From Acidobacteria bacterium RIFCSPLOWO2_12_FULL_68_19 (GTDB lineage: Bacteria; Acidobacteriota; Vicinamibacteria; Vicinamibacterales; UBA2999), in assembly GCA_001767525.1 (NCBI GenBank), contig MELF01000047.1, positions 62,001 to 126,000 on the forward strand: a stretch of 64,000 nucleotides of DNA, given 5' to 3'. This document shows, piece by piece, positions 38,201 to 46,160 of this stretch. Position 1 is the stretch's first letter; each line of letters begins with the position of its first letter. The position numbers and the translations under genes are program-made. The notes beneath the pieces are model-generated. The model saw only the letters and a program-made list of their open reading frames with translations. It was not told where the DNA came from and did no database searches.

Positions 38201-38357
38201 CAATGGCCACCCCGCCGAATAGCGCCTTCGCAGGATGGCCGGAATGATGCAGTGGAGGGGTGACGACGTAGCCGAGTCGACGGGCCACCGCGCGGCACGC
38301 CGACACCAGGAGTGCCGACACCAGCAACGCGAACGCGAAGAAGAGCGCCAGCGTCAC
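35226..38357 (-). CDS. Three-part fusion: WecA-like + FlaA1-type membrane/Rossmann + GT4
   Basis: A 1043-residue protein starting at GTG 38357. Residues 1-330 are a multi-helix WecA/MraY-like phosphoglycosyl transferase with AFNLLDHMDGLCAG (the catalytic Asp pair) and MGESGSLLIGL; the first DD motif reads SD. Residues about 345-480 add four helices, followed by a Rossmann domain at 495-600 (LVIYGAGDGGAMAVRYLL), as in the N-terminus of WbpM/FlaA1. The SDR catalytic domain that normally follows is absent. Residues about 650-1040 are a GT4 (VVHIITRLILGGAQEN, KIARLFPLKGH, SLREGIARVLPQAGAVGKPVV). It may start a lipid-linked unit and add the second sugar. Confidence 0.87.
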   Translation of the reverse strand: MTLALFFAFALLVSALLVSACRAVARRLGYVVTPPLHHSGHPAKALFGGVAIALTVFGCAAVFGAFRTVPVVLVCSATLFLVGLTSDLFSLRPSTKLVAVIAVASVFLFFDYRLHWTESLTIDSIATLFWIVGITTAFNLLDHMDGLCAGIALIAGTAFLLTILPVTPGTELFLRTQHLTLLLGAIAGFLVYDVHPSSIAMGESGSLLIGLNMAAMTLQIAPGRGSDLLSIIAVPTLLLLIPIVDATLATVSRLRAVRPADKDRWDYSSHRLVAIGLSQRAAVGLLWALAAASGLVAVAAGRNQQVSGLLVAMFTIGMALFAVYLARIRVHDQVEPNTVPATMVPLEIELGYRRRLTEVLLDLILVSVAYYGAFRLLFTPLEWAEQFEYFLRSYPIVVGTQIVALLGVGAYRGIWRYFSLSDGITFAKGVFVGVVIVQGAVLYLLDQYQTYSPPLFIIYGMLLLLLLVGSRTSFRLISEFVQRRRQIGRRLVIYGAGDGGAMAVRYLLADTRSAYRILGFVDDDVSKRHVRVHGYPVIGGYDHLVGMIMAGQVDAVALTKEGAGTSSLPFLCAKHGVALHRLIIDWHEVPVAEAETVAAAGGGAAIAVEPRVLRFLDARRDRGPAAASPAVATVGRPEATSPHPAPATPIRVVHIITRLILGGAQENTLYTAIGQHRDPRFDVTLLCGVDEAGEGDMFAEANRAGVTTVVLPSLVREIRPLTDVKAFLDMYRFLKGRSVTVVHTHSSKAGIIGRLAARAAGVPIVVHTLHGLVFHEFQSRWKNRFYILLKRVCAPMTDTIISVSDLVSKTALARGVGRPDQHITIYSGIDLNLFLSVGERLSVEAAKRLAGIPHDAPVVGKIARLFPLKGHEQFLAAAAEIHREMPEVFFLLVGDGPLREPLKAQAARLGIGDRVVMAGRVPPERVPDYIQAMDVVVHTSLREGIARVLPQAGAVGKPVVTFDLDGAPEVIRDGVSGYLVPPLDVAQVTTRTVELLRDPARRRSFGEAGRAFAAAHFSVERMVERIGAVYLDLLARVDARKDA

Positions 38358-38388
38358 ACCAAGCTCTTAAAGGACGGCCAGAACGCCT

Positions 38389-38417
38389 ATCTTACTGGAC
38401 GGTCAGGAGTTCTGCAA
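38389..38417 (-). promoter_or_regulatory. Sigma70-like promoter for the three-part fusion operon
   Basis: On the minus strand, TTGCAG (38417-38412), a 17-base spacer and TAAGAT (38394-38389). This puts transcription start about 25 bases before the GTG at 38357. Spacing and hexamers are good. Confidence 0.6.
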
Positions 38418-38463
38418 ACAGACGACGGCACTTCGTGCTCCGACCACCGTGCAGGTGCGAAGG

Positions 38464-38469
38464 TATACT
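38464..38469 (+). promoter_or_regulatory. Candidate -10 element of the divergent DUF2142-like gene
   Basis: TATACT on the plus strand, 20 bases before the GTG start at 38489. No convincing -35 is seen at the matching distance (GACCAC). It helps to reject the upstream open-frame extension, which would lie ahead of the transcription start. Confidence 0.4.
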
Positions 38470-38488
38470 GAGCGCTATCTTTCGAGCA

Positions 38489-39811
38489 GTGCTTCCCGTC
38501 GCATTCTCGCTCCTTGTCTGCCAGTTGCTGCTTGCGTTTGCGCTCATTCCACCCTGGCAACAGCCAGACGAGCCCACGCACCTGGCGCGGGCGGAGTTTC
38601 AAAAGAACCGACTCCTCGCGGCTTCCGGGTACGGCCATCCCGCACGGGAGGATGAAATCCTGATCTCGATGGCGAGATACGATTTCTGGGTTCACCGGGG
38701 GATGGTCACGCCTGCCACGATCCCGAAGAATTTCGAAGCATCCGGCCAGTACGTGGCCGTCCCAGTCTTGACCGTTGAGCGTCCACCGGCATTCAGTCTG
38801 GTCACGGGCCGCGTGTTGAGCTGGCTTCCGCGCCTCACTCTCATCGAGGATCTGTACGCCATGCGGGTCCTGTCGGCGGCTCTGGCAATCCTCACGCTGT
38901 TCGTCGCCTGGCTCACGGCCCACAGAACGCTGGCTCCCTCTGCAGCTGCGATGATCGCGTGCCTTCTGGCCCTGCATCCTCAGTTCGCGATCATCTCGGC
39001 TGCTGCCACGCCTGATGCAATGGTGAATCTCCTGGGCGCGTGCGTATGGTGGCAGGCCGCATGCGGAGTCGCCGACCGGCGCGTCCTCCTGGCGCTCGCG
39101 TTGATGTGGACCGCGGCGGTTGCTGCCGCGGCGGTCGACCGGATGGGCGTGCCGCTGGTCGCCGTGGCCTCTATCGTCTCTCTGGTCGCCACGGTGCGGC
39201 GAGCTTCGCTCCGTCGCCCATGGATGATGTTCGGGACCTCGACGGCGGTGTTTGTCATACTGGCGCTCGCGGCACTCGTGGCGGCCCTCGCCGCCTTCGG
39301 GGGTTCATACGCGCTCGGCCACGTCTTTGCCGGCGGCTGGGCACCCGTCCCGGGTGCGATCACATGGGACCGCTTCGTACGCTTCACATGGCGACTACAT
39401 GAGGGCTGGTGGTATGCCCTGGGCTGGGGACGCTACCCGCCGCCAGTCTGGTGGAGCGCCATCTCCGCCGCACTCACGCTCGCGGCCGTCGTTGGCGTCG
39501 GACGTCGACTCTTCGGCGACGCGATCCTCGATCGCCGGACGCGCACGCTGCTCGTGCTTGCGGCGATCAGTATCGCCATTCAGCTGGCAGCCGTCTACTG
39601 GACCTTCTTCAGAATGGGCCGGGGAGCGCAGGGAAGGTACCTTTTCCCATTCCTCGTGCCATCGCTCATCCTCCTATGGGTCGGCATCGAGGCGTGGGTA
39701 CCGCGGTCGCGTCGCATGTATGCTGCAGCCGCCCTGATCTTCTTGTTCGCGTTGCTCGATGCGGCAGGGTGGATCCTCGTGGTGATTCCGGCGTACTACG
39801 CCAGCCTCTGA
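38489..39811 (+). CDS. DUF2142-like multi-pass membrane protein
   Basis: About 440 residues with roughly ten helices. After the first helix comes IPPWQQPDEPTHLARAEF, the DEPxH loop typical of DUF2142 proteins and reminiscent of GT-C enzymes. MGRGAQGRYLFPFLVPSLILL near the C-terminus also fits DUF2142. The start is uncertain: GTG 38489 fits the -10 at 38464, while the frame is open back to 38312 without a convincing start. Probably a membrane glycosyltransferase of the locus. It converges on a pseudogene 7 bases downstream. Confidence 0.7.
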   Translation: MLPVAFSLLVCQLLLAFALIPPWQQPDEPTHLARAEFQKNRLLAASGYGHPAREDEILISMARYDFWVHRGMVTPATIPKNFEASGQYVAVPVLTVERPPAFSLVTGRVLSWLPRLTLIEDLYAMRVLSAALAILTLFVAWLTAHRTLAPSAAAMIACLLALHPQFAIISAAATPDAMVNLLGACVWWQAACGVADRRVLLALALMWTAAVAAAAVDRMGVPLVAVASIVSLVATVRRASLRRPWMMFGTSTAVFVILALAALVAALAAFGGSYALGHVFAGGWAPVPGAITWDRFVRFTWRLHEGWWYALGWGRYPPPVWWSAISAALTLAAVVGVGRRLFGDAILDRRTRTLLVLAAISIAIQLAAVYWTFFRMGRGAQGRYLFPFLVPSLILLWVGIEAWVPRSRRMYAAAALIFLFALLDAAGWILVVIPAYYASL

Positions 39812-39818
39812 GGCGTAC

Positions 39819-40310
39819 TCAGCGGCCTACGCTGCCCATGATCGATTGCGCGATCCGAATCGCGTCGTCGGTGTAGGTCCCGTACATCCTTCCCGTCGAC
39901 GCCTGCTGACCCACGAGCACCGGCCTCACGCCGAAATCGGGGAGGTCGATATCCCGCAACTGGTTGTAGTAGACGTGCTCGATGAACACGCCTGCGCGAT
40001 CGTCCACCTGCGTGTAGGCCTGCGCGACACGGAGCAGCCGGCTGTGGCGGCACACGTGGTCGAGAATCTCCCCTTCACCGTATCCCTTTCCGAACCGCGT
40101 CACGGCTGTGTTGCCGTCGAAGACAAGCAACTCGACCTCCTTGCCTGCTGATTCGAGATACCGAATGAGCGGCGAGAAGTCAAATGTGGTATGGCTGTTC
40201 TCGTCGAAGACAATCCGCCGCACGTTCGCCGACCGAGCCCATGACCCGAGCGCGCACAGGCATTGCAGGATCCGTTCCCGTTCGTGCGACACCACCAGCG
40301 CCGGCGTATC
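39819..40310 (-). pseudogene. Truncated, internally deleted copy of the 251-aa unknown protein
   Basis: The translated frame aligns with the intact protein at 43911-44666: ANVRRIVFDENSHTTFDFS, GKGYGEGEILDHVCRHSRLLR, then VFIEHVYYNQLRDIDLPDFGVRP and VGQQASTGRMYG. About 60 residues between RHSRLLR and AYTQVDD, including the KVTGR segment, are missing in frame. The 5' end is cut: homology runs back to DTPALVVSHERER and stops at 40310, with an in-frame TAG just upstream and no native start. A GTG at 40295 could still permit a 158-residue product, but the core is gone. Confidence 0.8.
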
Positions 40311-40311
40311 G

Positions 40312-40989
40312 TGGACCTATCTCGCCTACACCGCGGCGGCGCTGTATGGGCTGCGCGGCACGGCGTTGCTGACCGCACTTGCGCTGCCGGCCACTGCGCT
40401 GGCTGTTGGCCGCCTGACTCGCGACGACCGTCTCCACCGGGTCGCTGGAGGCGCTCTGTGGGCTGCCGCGCTCGCCCGGATTGCTGCTGCGGGGAGTCTC
40501 GCTGCGCAGGCGCTGCACGACCCGCTCTTCTGGGAATTGGTCTCGGCGGTCGCGCTTGGCGTCTCCGCGGCGGCAGGCCGCTGGCCATTTGCCGCCGCGA
40601 TCACCGCGGCGCTCGCTGGCGCTTGCACGATGATGGCAACGTTGCTGCCGGTCTTTCCGGACTTTGCATTCACCTTTCCGAGTTTCGATCGGCCGACGAT
40701 CCGTGAGTCAATGGCGACGCTCTCTCAGCATTTCGGTGACCTTGGTGCCTTGTTTCTTTTCGCGATGTGGATTCAGGGGATCGTCGCGAGTGGTACACGC
40801 AACGCCCGGAACAGCCAGTTGGCCGAGGCGGTGCGCGGCGCTCTCATCGCCGCGCTGTTCCTGTCACTCGCTGGAGCAGTACCAGGCGTCCGAGTCGACG
40901 AGCGTCTGTGGGTAACGGCGCTCGGGATTCTGTTCGGACTGGCGGAAGCGCAGAAACGCGCGAGGCATGCCGCTCGGCGCGATACGTAG
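40312..40989 (+). pseudogene. C-terminal fragment of a paralogue of the 945-aa GT-C protein
   Basis: The frame from WTYLAYTAAALYGL onward aligns with the last 225 residues of the protein encoded at 47233-50070 (WTYLAYTGAVIQW to the end), including QALHDPLFWELVSAVALGVSAAAGRWP and AGAVPGVRVDERLWVTALGILFGLAEAQ. The first about 720 residues are absent. It abuts the truncated minus-strand pseudogene at 40310/40312, so one event removed everything between the two. The remaining part has several helices and no stop, but no plausible native start. Confidence 0.78.
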
Positions 40990-40990
40990 T

Positions 40991-43624
40991 TCAGGTGGCG
41001 CCAACTGCCGCGTGGCCGTGGCGGCCGTGCGATGCTCCGTGTGGGAACGCTGTACTCGCACGGACGTCCGCGCCTGATCGACTCAGCACCCAGACGATCA
41101 GGACCACCATCGACAAGTCCCAGGCCAGCAGGAATCGCTGGTGGTGTCCGAACACGAAGAGCATGGCGCCGTGCGCGCCCAGTGCCGCGCCCGCGATGAA
41201 CATCAGATCTGTCAGCGTACCGCGACGTACGAAGCAGACGGTGACCCACGCCGTAATCACGAGCGCGACCGCTCGAAGTGAACGCGCCGGCCATTGCAGC
41301 GGCGGCGACGACGGTGCGTACGCGAAACCCGGATTCCACAGCCATCCGGCGAGCTGGTCCCTGACCACCGCACACGCGCCGCCGTCCGGCCCTTCTGCGA
41401 CAATTCGTGCCACGAGACCCTGATCCAAGCTCGTCGCGTGGCGGCGGGTCAAGAGATTGAACTCGCGCCCGTAATACCAGTTGTGGACGGGCACCGATGC
41501 CACCAGCACCAGGCCGCCGGCGAGGGCTAGCGCTGCCCGGAGGTCTTTCCGGCTCCATGACAGCCACACGTACAGACACCCAATCCACAAGACGGCAAGG
41601 CCCACGTGTGGACGAATGCACATCGATGCGGCGAGCGCCGCGCCAGCTGCCGTTACTTGTGCAAGCTTTCGGTGCGGCGTGCCCGGTTCGTGATACAGGA
41701 CGAGCGTCAAACCGAGCAGAAACAGACCGGCGCCGAGCCAATCGGCGTACCCCGCGCGCCCACTCGTAAAATACTGCAGAAACGACAGATGCTGGACGGG
41801 AAGGATGAGAAAGCCGCCGGTGACAATCCAGGCCGGTAAGGCGCCGATGAAGCGCCGCATCAGGTAAAAGACGATGATCGGAATAGCAGCGAGCATCAGC
41901 GCGAACAGATGGTTCGTATCGCCAAAAAGCATCTTTTCCACCATGCGCACATAGCGCGTTCCCGGGGTGGATCCAAAGACGCTTTCGACTCCCATCAGCG
42001 CCTCGACGATTCTTCCGGATCCTGCAAGCATCGCCATCGTCCGACCGTGCGCTTCATACACAAGGCCGTCATTGCCTCCGCCGTGCGGGAGATAACCGTT
42101 CCCGAGGCGTGCGGATGACGGTTCGATATAGCAGGCGATGAGCACATAATACGCGATCAGGCACACCGATGTGGCGCGGAGGTAATCCGGCCAGCGTGGG
42201 CGGATCAGTGTGGCTCCTGCGACCATGCCGAGCAGCGTCAGCAGCGCCTCCGCCCACCCGGAGAGACGCAACGCACGCGAGGGGACGAGGCGAAATTCGA
42301 ACGTGGGATTCCGCATGGGGAAAAACGCCGCATACACGCGCTTTCCGGCGTCGTCCGGTTCGATCGTCCGCTCGCCGATCTGTTCATGGTGAATCTCTTC
42401 GTAGCGACCGTCCGATCGTTCCCAGAACAGCTGACCCGCCCACCGCAACCGGCTCCCGACACTCGCTGGCGTCAACTCGTACATCACGTAGAACGGCATG
42501 TCCTCTCGAGCCAGGTCTCCGCCCCAGAAGTTGTCGCGCAGCTCGTTAGCAAAGCCTCCGCGAAATTCCGCAAGCGTTCGAAAGCCGATCGCGTCAACCT
42601 GCCGCGTATATTTCGCAGGCCGCCAGATGGCGTCGGCCGACTTGGCGTACAGGGTCGTTGGACCGGCCTTTGTATCGCGCCATGAGCTGGAAACAGGCGC
42701 CTCCGGTTCCGGATACAGCGCGTCGAACTGCGCCCTCCAGCTGGCGAAGACCTCCGGCGGCAGTCCCTCCTCGAGAGGTCCGCCGTCTCTGGGGAGGAGA
42801 AACGCATTGTGTGCTTCGGCGATGTCGGCCCTCGGCAATGCGCCTTTGAGACCCATGGCCGCCAGCACCAGGACAGCTGCGGCAGGGATCCGCCACCAGC
42901 CGCGCCGGCACTCGCCGAAGACGAGCGCCAGCAGGGCAGCCGCCAGGGCAAGCGTCTCCCATGTCTCGAGGACAGGAGGTCCCGCCGCGAGGAGCGCCAA
43001 GGCCACTGCAGTGAGCTTCACCAGCAGGGCTCCATGCCGCGCCGGCTGGCGCGCGGAGATGGCGCGCCATGGAATCGCGTCGAAGAAATCGCGACTGCCA
43101 GCAGGCGAGCGCCGGTGCGTATTCCAGACGTGGGCGACAGACCGCATACCAGCCACGGTCTTGCAAGTGAGCAACCGCCACTCGCGTCGTAGACCGACCA
43201 GTGCCGCGATCGCCAGGAGCAGAATGACCGCCCGGCGCGACCATGCTCCGCGTAATCCGGGCACCCGGTACGCCACCCATGTCCGCTCATCGCCGCGATC
43301 GGTGTCCGGCTCGACAACGTACAGGTGACGATCGATGTCGTTGGTGTCCGCGACCGCCGGATCTTCCACGAGGCGCCTGATGTTCGAGCGACTCGCATCG
43401 AGCAGATCGTAGGCAAGGGAACCCTCCGGGAGGCGATCGCGCGCGTTGAGCAGGAAGTAACTCGCCTCGAGGGCGGCCTGCTGCTGGATGGTGGTCCCGT
43501 CGCGCCACAGGACTCGAATTCTGGGCGCGGGCTCCCGGGTTACCCAGTAGGCGGCGGCCAGCAGCGCCAGCCCGGCGAGACCAGATAGGCCGACGCGTCG
43601 CGAGAATCCAGAGGATATCTGCAC
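40991..43624 (-). CDS. Large membrane protein, GT-C-like, with N-terminal and internal soluble domains
   Basis: An 877-residue protein. One helix near residues 10-30 is followed by a soluble part to about 130, a set of helices to about 260, a soluble beta-rich insert (about 270-450) and a C-terminal multi-helix half. The loop HGGGNDGLVYEAHGRTMAM (about residue 545) resembles SGGNDWLMYEHLSRAI in the protein at 47233-50070, so the two are related and the acidic loop is likely catalytic. The gene lies between the collapsed and the intact module copies. Sugar specificity and soluble-domain role are unknown. Confidence 0.7.
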   Translation of the reverse strand: MQISSGFSRRVGLSGLAGLALLAAAYWVTREPAPRIRVLWRDGTTIQQQAALEASYFLLNARDRLPEGSLAYDLLDASRSNIRRLVEDPAVADTNDIDRHLYVVEPDTDRGDERTWVAYRVPGLRGAWSRRAVILLLAIAALVGLRREWRLLTCKTVAGMRSVAHVWNTHRRSPAGSRDFFDAIPWRAISARQPARHGALLVKLTAVALALLAAGPPVLETWETLALAAALLALVFGECRRGWWRIPAAAVLVLAAMGLKGALPRADIAEAHNAFLLPRDGGPLEEGLPPEVFASWRAQFDALYPEPEAPVSSSWRDTKAGPTTLYAKSADAIWRPAKYTRQVDAIGFRTLAEFRGGFANELRDNFWGGDLAREDMPFYVMYELTPASVGSRLRWAGQLFWERSDGRYEEIHHEQIGERTIEPDDAGKRVYAAFFPMRNPTFEFRLVPSRALRLSGWAEALLTLLGMVAGATLIRPRWPDYLRATSVCLIAYYVLIACYIEPSSARLGNGYLPHGGGNDGLVYEAHGRTMAMLAGSGRIVEALMGVESVFGSTPGTRYVRMVEKMLFGDTNHLFALMLAAIPIIVFYLMRRFIGALPAWIVTGGFLILPVQHLSFLQYFTSGRAGYADWLGAGLFLLGLTLVLYHEPGTPHRKLAQVTAAGAALAASMCIRPHVGLAVLWIGCLYVWLSWSRKDLRAALALAGGLVLVASVPVHNWYYGREFNLLTRRHATSLDQGLVARIVAEGPDGGACAVVRDQLAGWLWNPGFAYAPSSPPLQWPARSLRAVALVITAWVTVCFVRRGTLTDLMFIAGAALGAHGAMLFVFGHHQRFLLAWDLSMVVLIVWVLSRSGADVRASTAFPHGASHGRHGHAAVGAT

Positions 43625-43910
43625 GTCGAATCGTGAGATGACCCTAGCGATGGCGCTCTATCCCGCCGCTGTTGACCAAGAACGCAACGACCGTCAACGT
43701 GCCGCGTGCGCCCGTGCTCACCATCATAGTTCCAATCCGATCCAGCCACGGGGTGTCCTGACAATCCCGACCGCATGGTTTGCGCTATACGTGACGTGGC
43801 CTGGAAGTCGAGTGTCCGTTGGGCGAACCGCGCGATGTCTGCAGGAATCTGGTCCCGTCTCGGACCACTCGAACGACTTGGAGCGGGTCGATGAACTCAC
43901 GGATGCCAGC

Positions 43911-44666
43911 CTACTGCGCGAGCCTCTGAGGCCGCGTACTCGCGACCGCGGGGCTCGCCACGAACGACTGGGCGGTCCGAACGACCCCCTCGTCGTAGGC
44001 GCCGTAGACTCTTCCCGTCGACGCCTGCTGCCCCACCAGCGTGGGCCGGACGGAGAAACTCGGCGCATCCACCTCGCGAAGCTGGTTGTAGTAGACGTGC
44101 TCGATGAACACACCGTGCAGGTCGTCCACCTGCGTATACGCGCGCACGAGCCTGCGTTCGAACAGCGCCAGGCTGCACTTGAAGAACGTCGTCACCACCT
44201 TGCACGGCCGCGGCGGGCCGTCCTTGGGCTGCTTCACTTTCCGTTGAAACGCGTCGAGCGTGGAGGTGGCTTCGCTCACGGCGTCGAAGTTGCCGACATA
44301 GAGGCGCCCGGTCACTTTGTAGAAGGCCGGAGCGGCCCGCAAGAGCCTGCTGTGACGGTACACGTGCTCGAGAATCTCGCCCTCGCCGTATCCTTTTCCG
44401 AACCGCACCACCTCTCTGTTGCCGTCGAAGACGAGGACCTCGACCTCTTTGCCGGCCGCCTGGAGGTACTGCGTGACGCGGGAGAAGTCGAACCTGGTGT
44501 TGCTGTTCTCACCGAAGACGATCCGGCGGACGTGCGCCGGCCGCGCCCAGGACACCAGAGCGCACAGGTACTGCACCATGCGTTCCCGCTCGTCGCATAC
44601 GACCAGGCCTGGCGTGTCGGCCGCCGGCCGGAACGTGGCAGTCATGACGAGGGTTTCGTCGCTCAT
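43911..44666 (-). CDS. Unknown protein, possibly a new glycosyltransferase type
   Basis: A 251-residue soluble protein I do not recognise. Features: VRRIVFGENSNTRFDFS, VEVLVFDGN, the block GKGYGEGEILEHVYRHSRLLRAAPAFYKVTGRLYVGNFD, VVTTFFKCSLALFERRLVRAYTQVDD and GVFIEHVYYNQL. The alternating strand/helix start, the acidic GEGE and the IEHVYY box are reminiscent of GT-A folds, but this is inference only. It ends the minus-strand run epimerase, nucleotidyltransferase, GT2, this gene. A broken copy lies at 39819-40310. The 243 bases between 43625 and about 43867 and the rest up to 43910 hold no gene I can see. Confidence 0.6.
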   Translation of the reverse strand: MSDETLVMTATFRPAADTPGLVVCDERERMVQYLCALVSWARPAHVRRIVFGENSNTRFDFSRVTQYLQAAGKEVEVLVFDGNREVVRFGKGYGEGEILEHVYRHSRLLRAAPAFYKVTGRLYVGNFDAVSEATSTLDAFQRKVKQPKDGPPRPCKVVTTFFKCSLALFERRLVRAYTQVDDLHGVFIEHVYYNQLREVDAPSFSVRPTLVGQQASTGRVYGAYDEGVVRTAQSFVASPAVASTRPQRLAQ

Positions 44667-44673
44667 ACCGATA

Positions 44674-45420
44674 TCACCGAGTGCGAGAACGGCGGTGCAG
44701 CCCCAGCAGTAGCCGCGCCCATGTCCTCAAGGCCTGCACCACGACGCTGTAGGTCAAGGAGCTGTTGGAGAAGACGTACGTGATCGGAAATTCGCGAATA
44801 GACAGACCCGCGTAGCTCACTACGGCCAGCGCCTCGAGGTGAAAGTCGAACGACCGGCACACCATCGGCGCATCGAGGACAGCCTGCATCGCGCGGCGAG
44901 AATAGCGCCGGTACCCTGAGGTGACATCCCGGAAGCCAGGCCTCCAGACCTTCCAGCGCGGCCGCCGTATGGCCGCGTTCACCAGACACGCCGCCGCGCG
45001 CGACAACAGCCGTCGATACAGCGGCGTGTTCTTCACGTGCCGGCGATACGACACAATCAAGTCTGCGTCAGGCTGCGCGATGAGCGAACCGACGAGATCT
45101 GGATCGTGGCTCAACCCCGCGTCCATGGTGACAACGTAGTCGTAGCCGTGCTCGAGGGCGTACTTGAATCCATCCGTGATCGCACCCGGAATATGGGTGT
45201 TGCGCTCGTGATTGATGACCATGCAGCGCGCCAGCGAGGCCGCGATTGCTCCGGTCGCGTCCGTCGATCCATCGTTGACCACCAGCACCGGCGCAAGGGC
45301 GGTGGCTCGCGTGACCACCTCGCGAATGGTGTCCGCCTCATTGTACGCAGGGATGACGACGAGGGTTCTCGCGGACGAGACGGTACCGACCGCAGGTCCG
45401 GCACCTTCGTCGGACTGCAT
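44674..45420 (-). CDS. GT2 glycosyltransferase (DPM/GtrB-like core)
   Basis: A 248-residue GT-A protein: LVVIPAYNEADTIREVV, VLVVNDGSTDATG and YVVTMDAGLSHDPD, where the DxD position reads DAG, then DVTSGYRRYSRRAM and LSIREFPITYVF as in polyprenyl-phosphate sugar synthases. No membrane helices follow. The start shares one base with the stop of the nucleotidyltransferase gene. It probably makes a lipid-phosphate sugar for the large GT-C protein encoded at 47233. Confidence 0.86.
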   Translation of the reverse strand: MQSDEGAGPAVGTVSSARTLVVIPAYNEADTIREVVTRATALAPVLVVNDGSTDATGAIAASLARCMVINHERNTHIPGAITDGFKYALEHGYDYVVTMDAGLSHDPDLVGSLIAQPDADLIVSYRRHVKNTPLYRRLLSRAAACLVNAAIRRPRWKVWRPGFRDVTSGYRRYSRRAMQAVLDAPMVCRSFDFHLEALAVVSYAGLSIREFPITYVFSNSSLTYSVVVQALRTWARLLLGLHRRSRTR

Positions 45421-46160
45421 CAGAACGACTCGCCGTACTGCTTCAGTAGATCGTACACCGCCCGGAAGTCTTCCATCGAGTTGACGTTGATGTAGCGGTC
45501 GCTGATGATTTGCATCTTAATAGACTGTCCATCGTCCACGGCGCATTGGATGAGATCGGGCAGCTCCTTTTCGCCGCGCGTCTGGTTGACCGGCGTCATG
45601 TCGATGTACGACAGGATCCCATTGGCAAGAACGCAGTTGCCGGTGCCCATGATGCAATCGTGCGGGCGCCGCGGTTTCTCGATCAGCCGGTGGATTCGGC
45701 CGGTTGCGCTGTCGGCGAGGATGGAATAGGTTTTGGAGATCCGGCTCCTGTCGTCGACCTCGACGACCCCGAGCACCGCGAAGAGCTTTTCGCCGTGAAA
45801 CCGCTCGACCAGCGGCGCAACGCTGAAGCCGAGAAAGACCTCATCCGCAAGCATCAGAATGAAGTCGGACGAGCCGATTGCACCAGCCGCACATTCGATG
45901 GCATGGACCAGCCCCCGGGGATCGTTCTGAATCTTGTAGGTGATCGGCACGCCACGGTACTGGGAACCGTAGTGGTTGATGACTTCCTCGGTGAAGTAGC
46001 TGACGACAACGACAATCTCGGTCACGCCGGCGTTCACAGCGTTCTGAAGACTGAAATCCATCAGCCGCTTGTCACCGACCGTCAGCAGCGGCTTGGGCGG
46101 CGCATCGGGCTGATCCCTCAAGCGGCTTCCCTTGCCGCCGGCCAGAATCAGTGCCTTCAT
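45420..46160 (-). CDS. Sugar-1-phosphate nucleotidyltransferase
   Basis: A 246-residue protein starting MKALILAGGKGSRLRDQPDAPPKPLLTVGDKRLMDFSL, the classic NTP-binding signature GGxGxRL...PKPL. FILMLADEVFLG is the metal and product site and GTGNCVLANGIL the sugar side. It is shorter than RfbA/GalU and lacks extra domains. ATG 46160 is chosen because it overlaps the epimerase stop in ATGA and starts exactly at the signature. It would activate a sugar phosphate with an NTP; the base is unknown. Confidence 0.88.
   Translation of the reverse strand: MKALILAGGKGSRLRDQPDAPPKPLLTVGDKRLMDFSLQNAVNAGVTEIVVVVSYFTEEVINHYGSQYRGVPITYKIQNDPRGLVHAIECAAGAIGSSDFILMLADEVFLGFSVAPLVERFHGEKLFAVLGVVEVDDRSRISKTYSILADSATGRIHRLIEKPRRPHDCIMGTGNCVLANGILSYIDMTPVNQTRGEKELPDLIQCAVDDGQSIKMQIISDRYINVNSMEDFRAVYDLLKQYGESF

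Noticed and set aside
38312-38488. Upstream extension of the DUF2142-like gene
   Set aside because: It overlaps the divergent promoter and the start of the fusion gene, and lies ahead of the TATACT at 38464.
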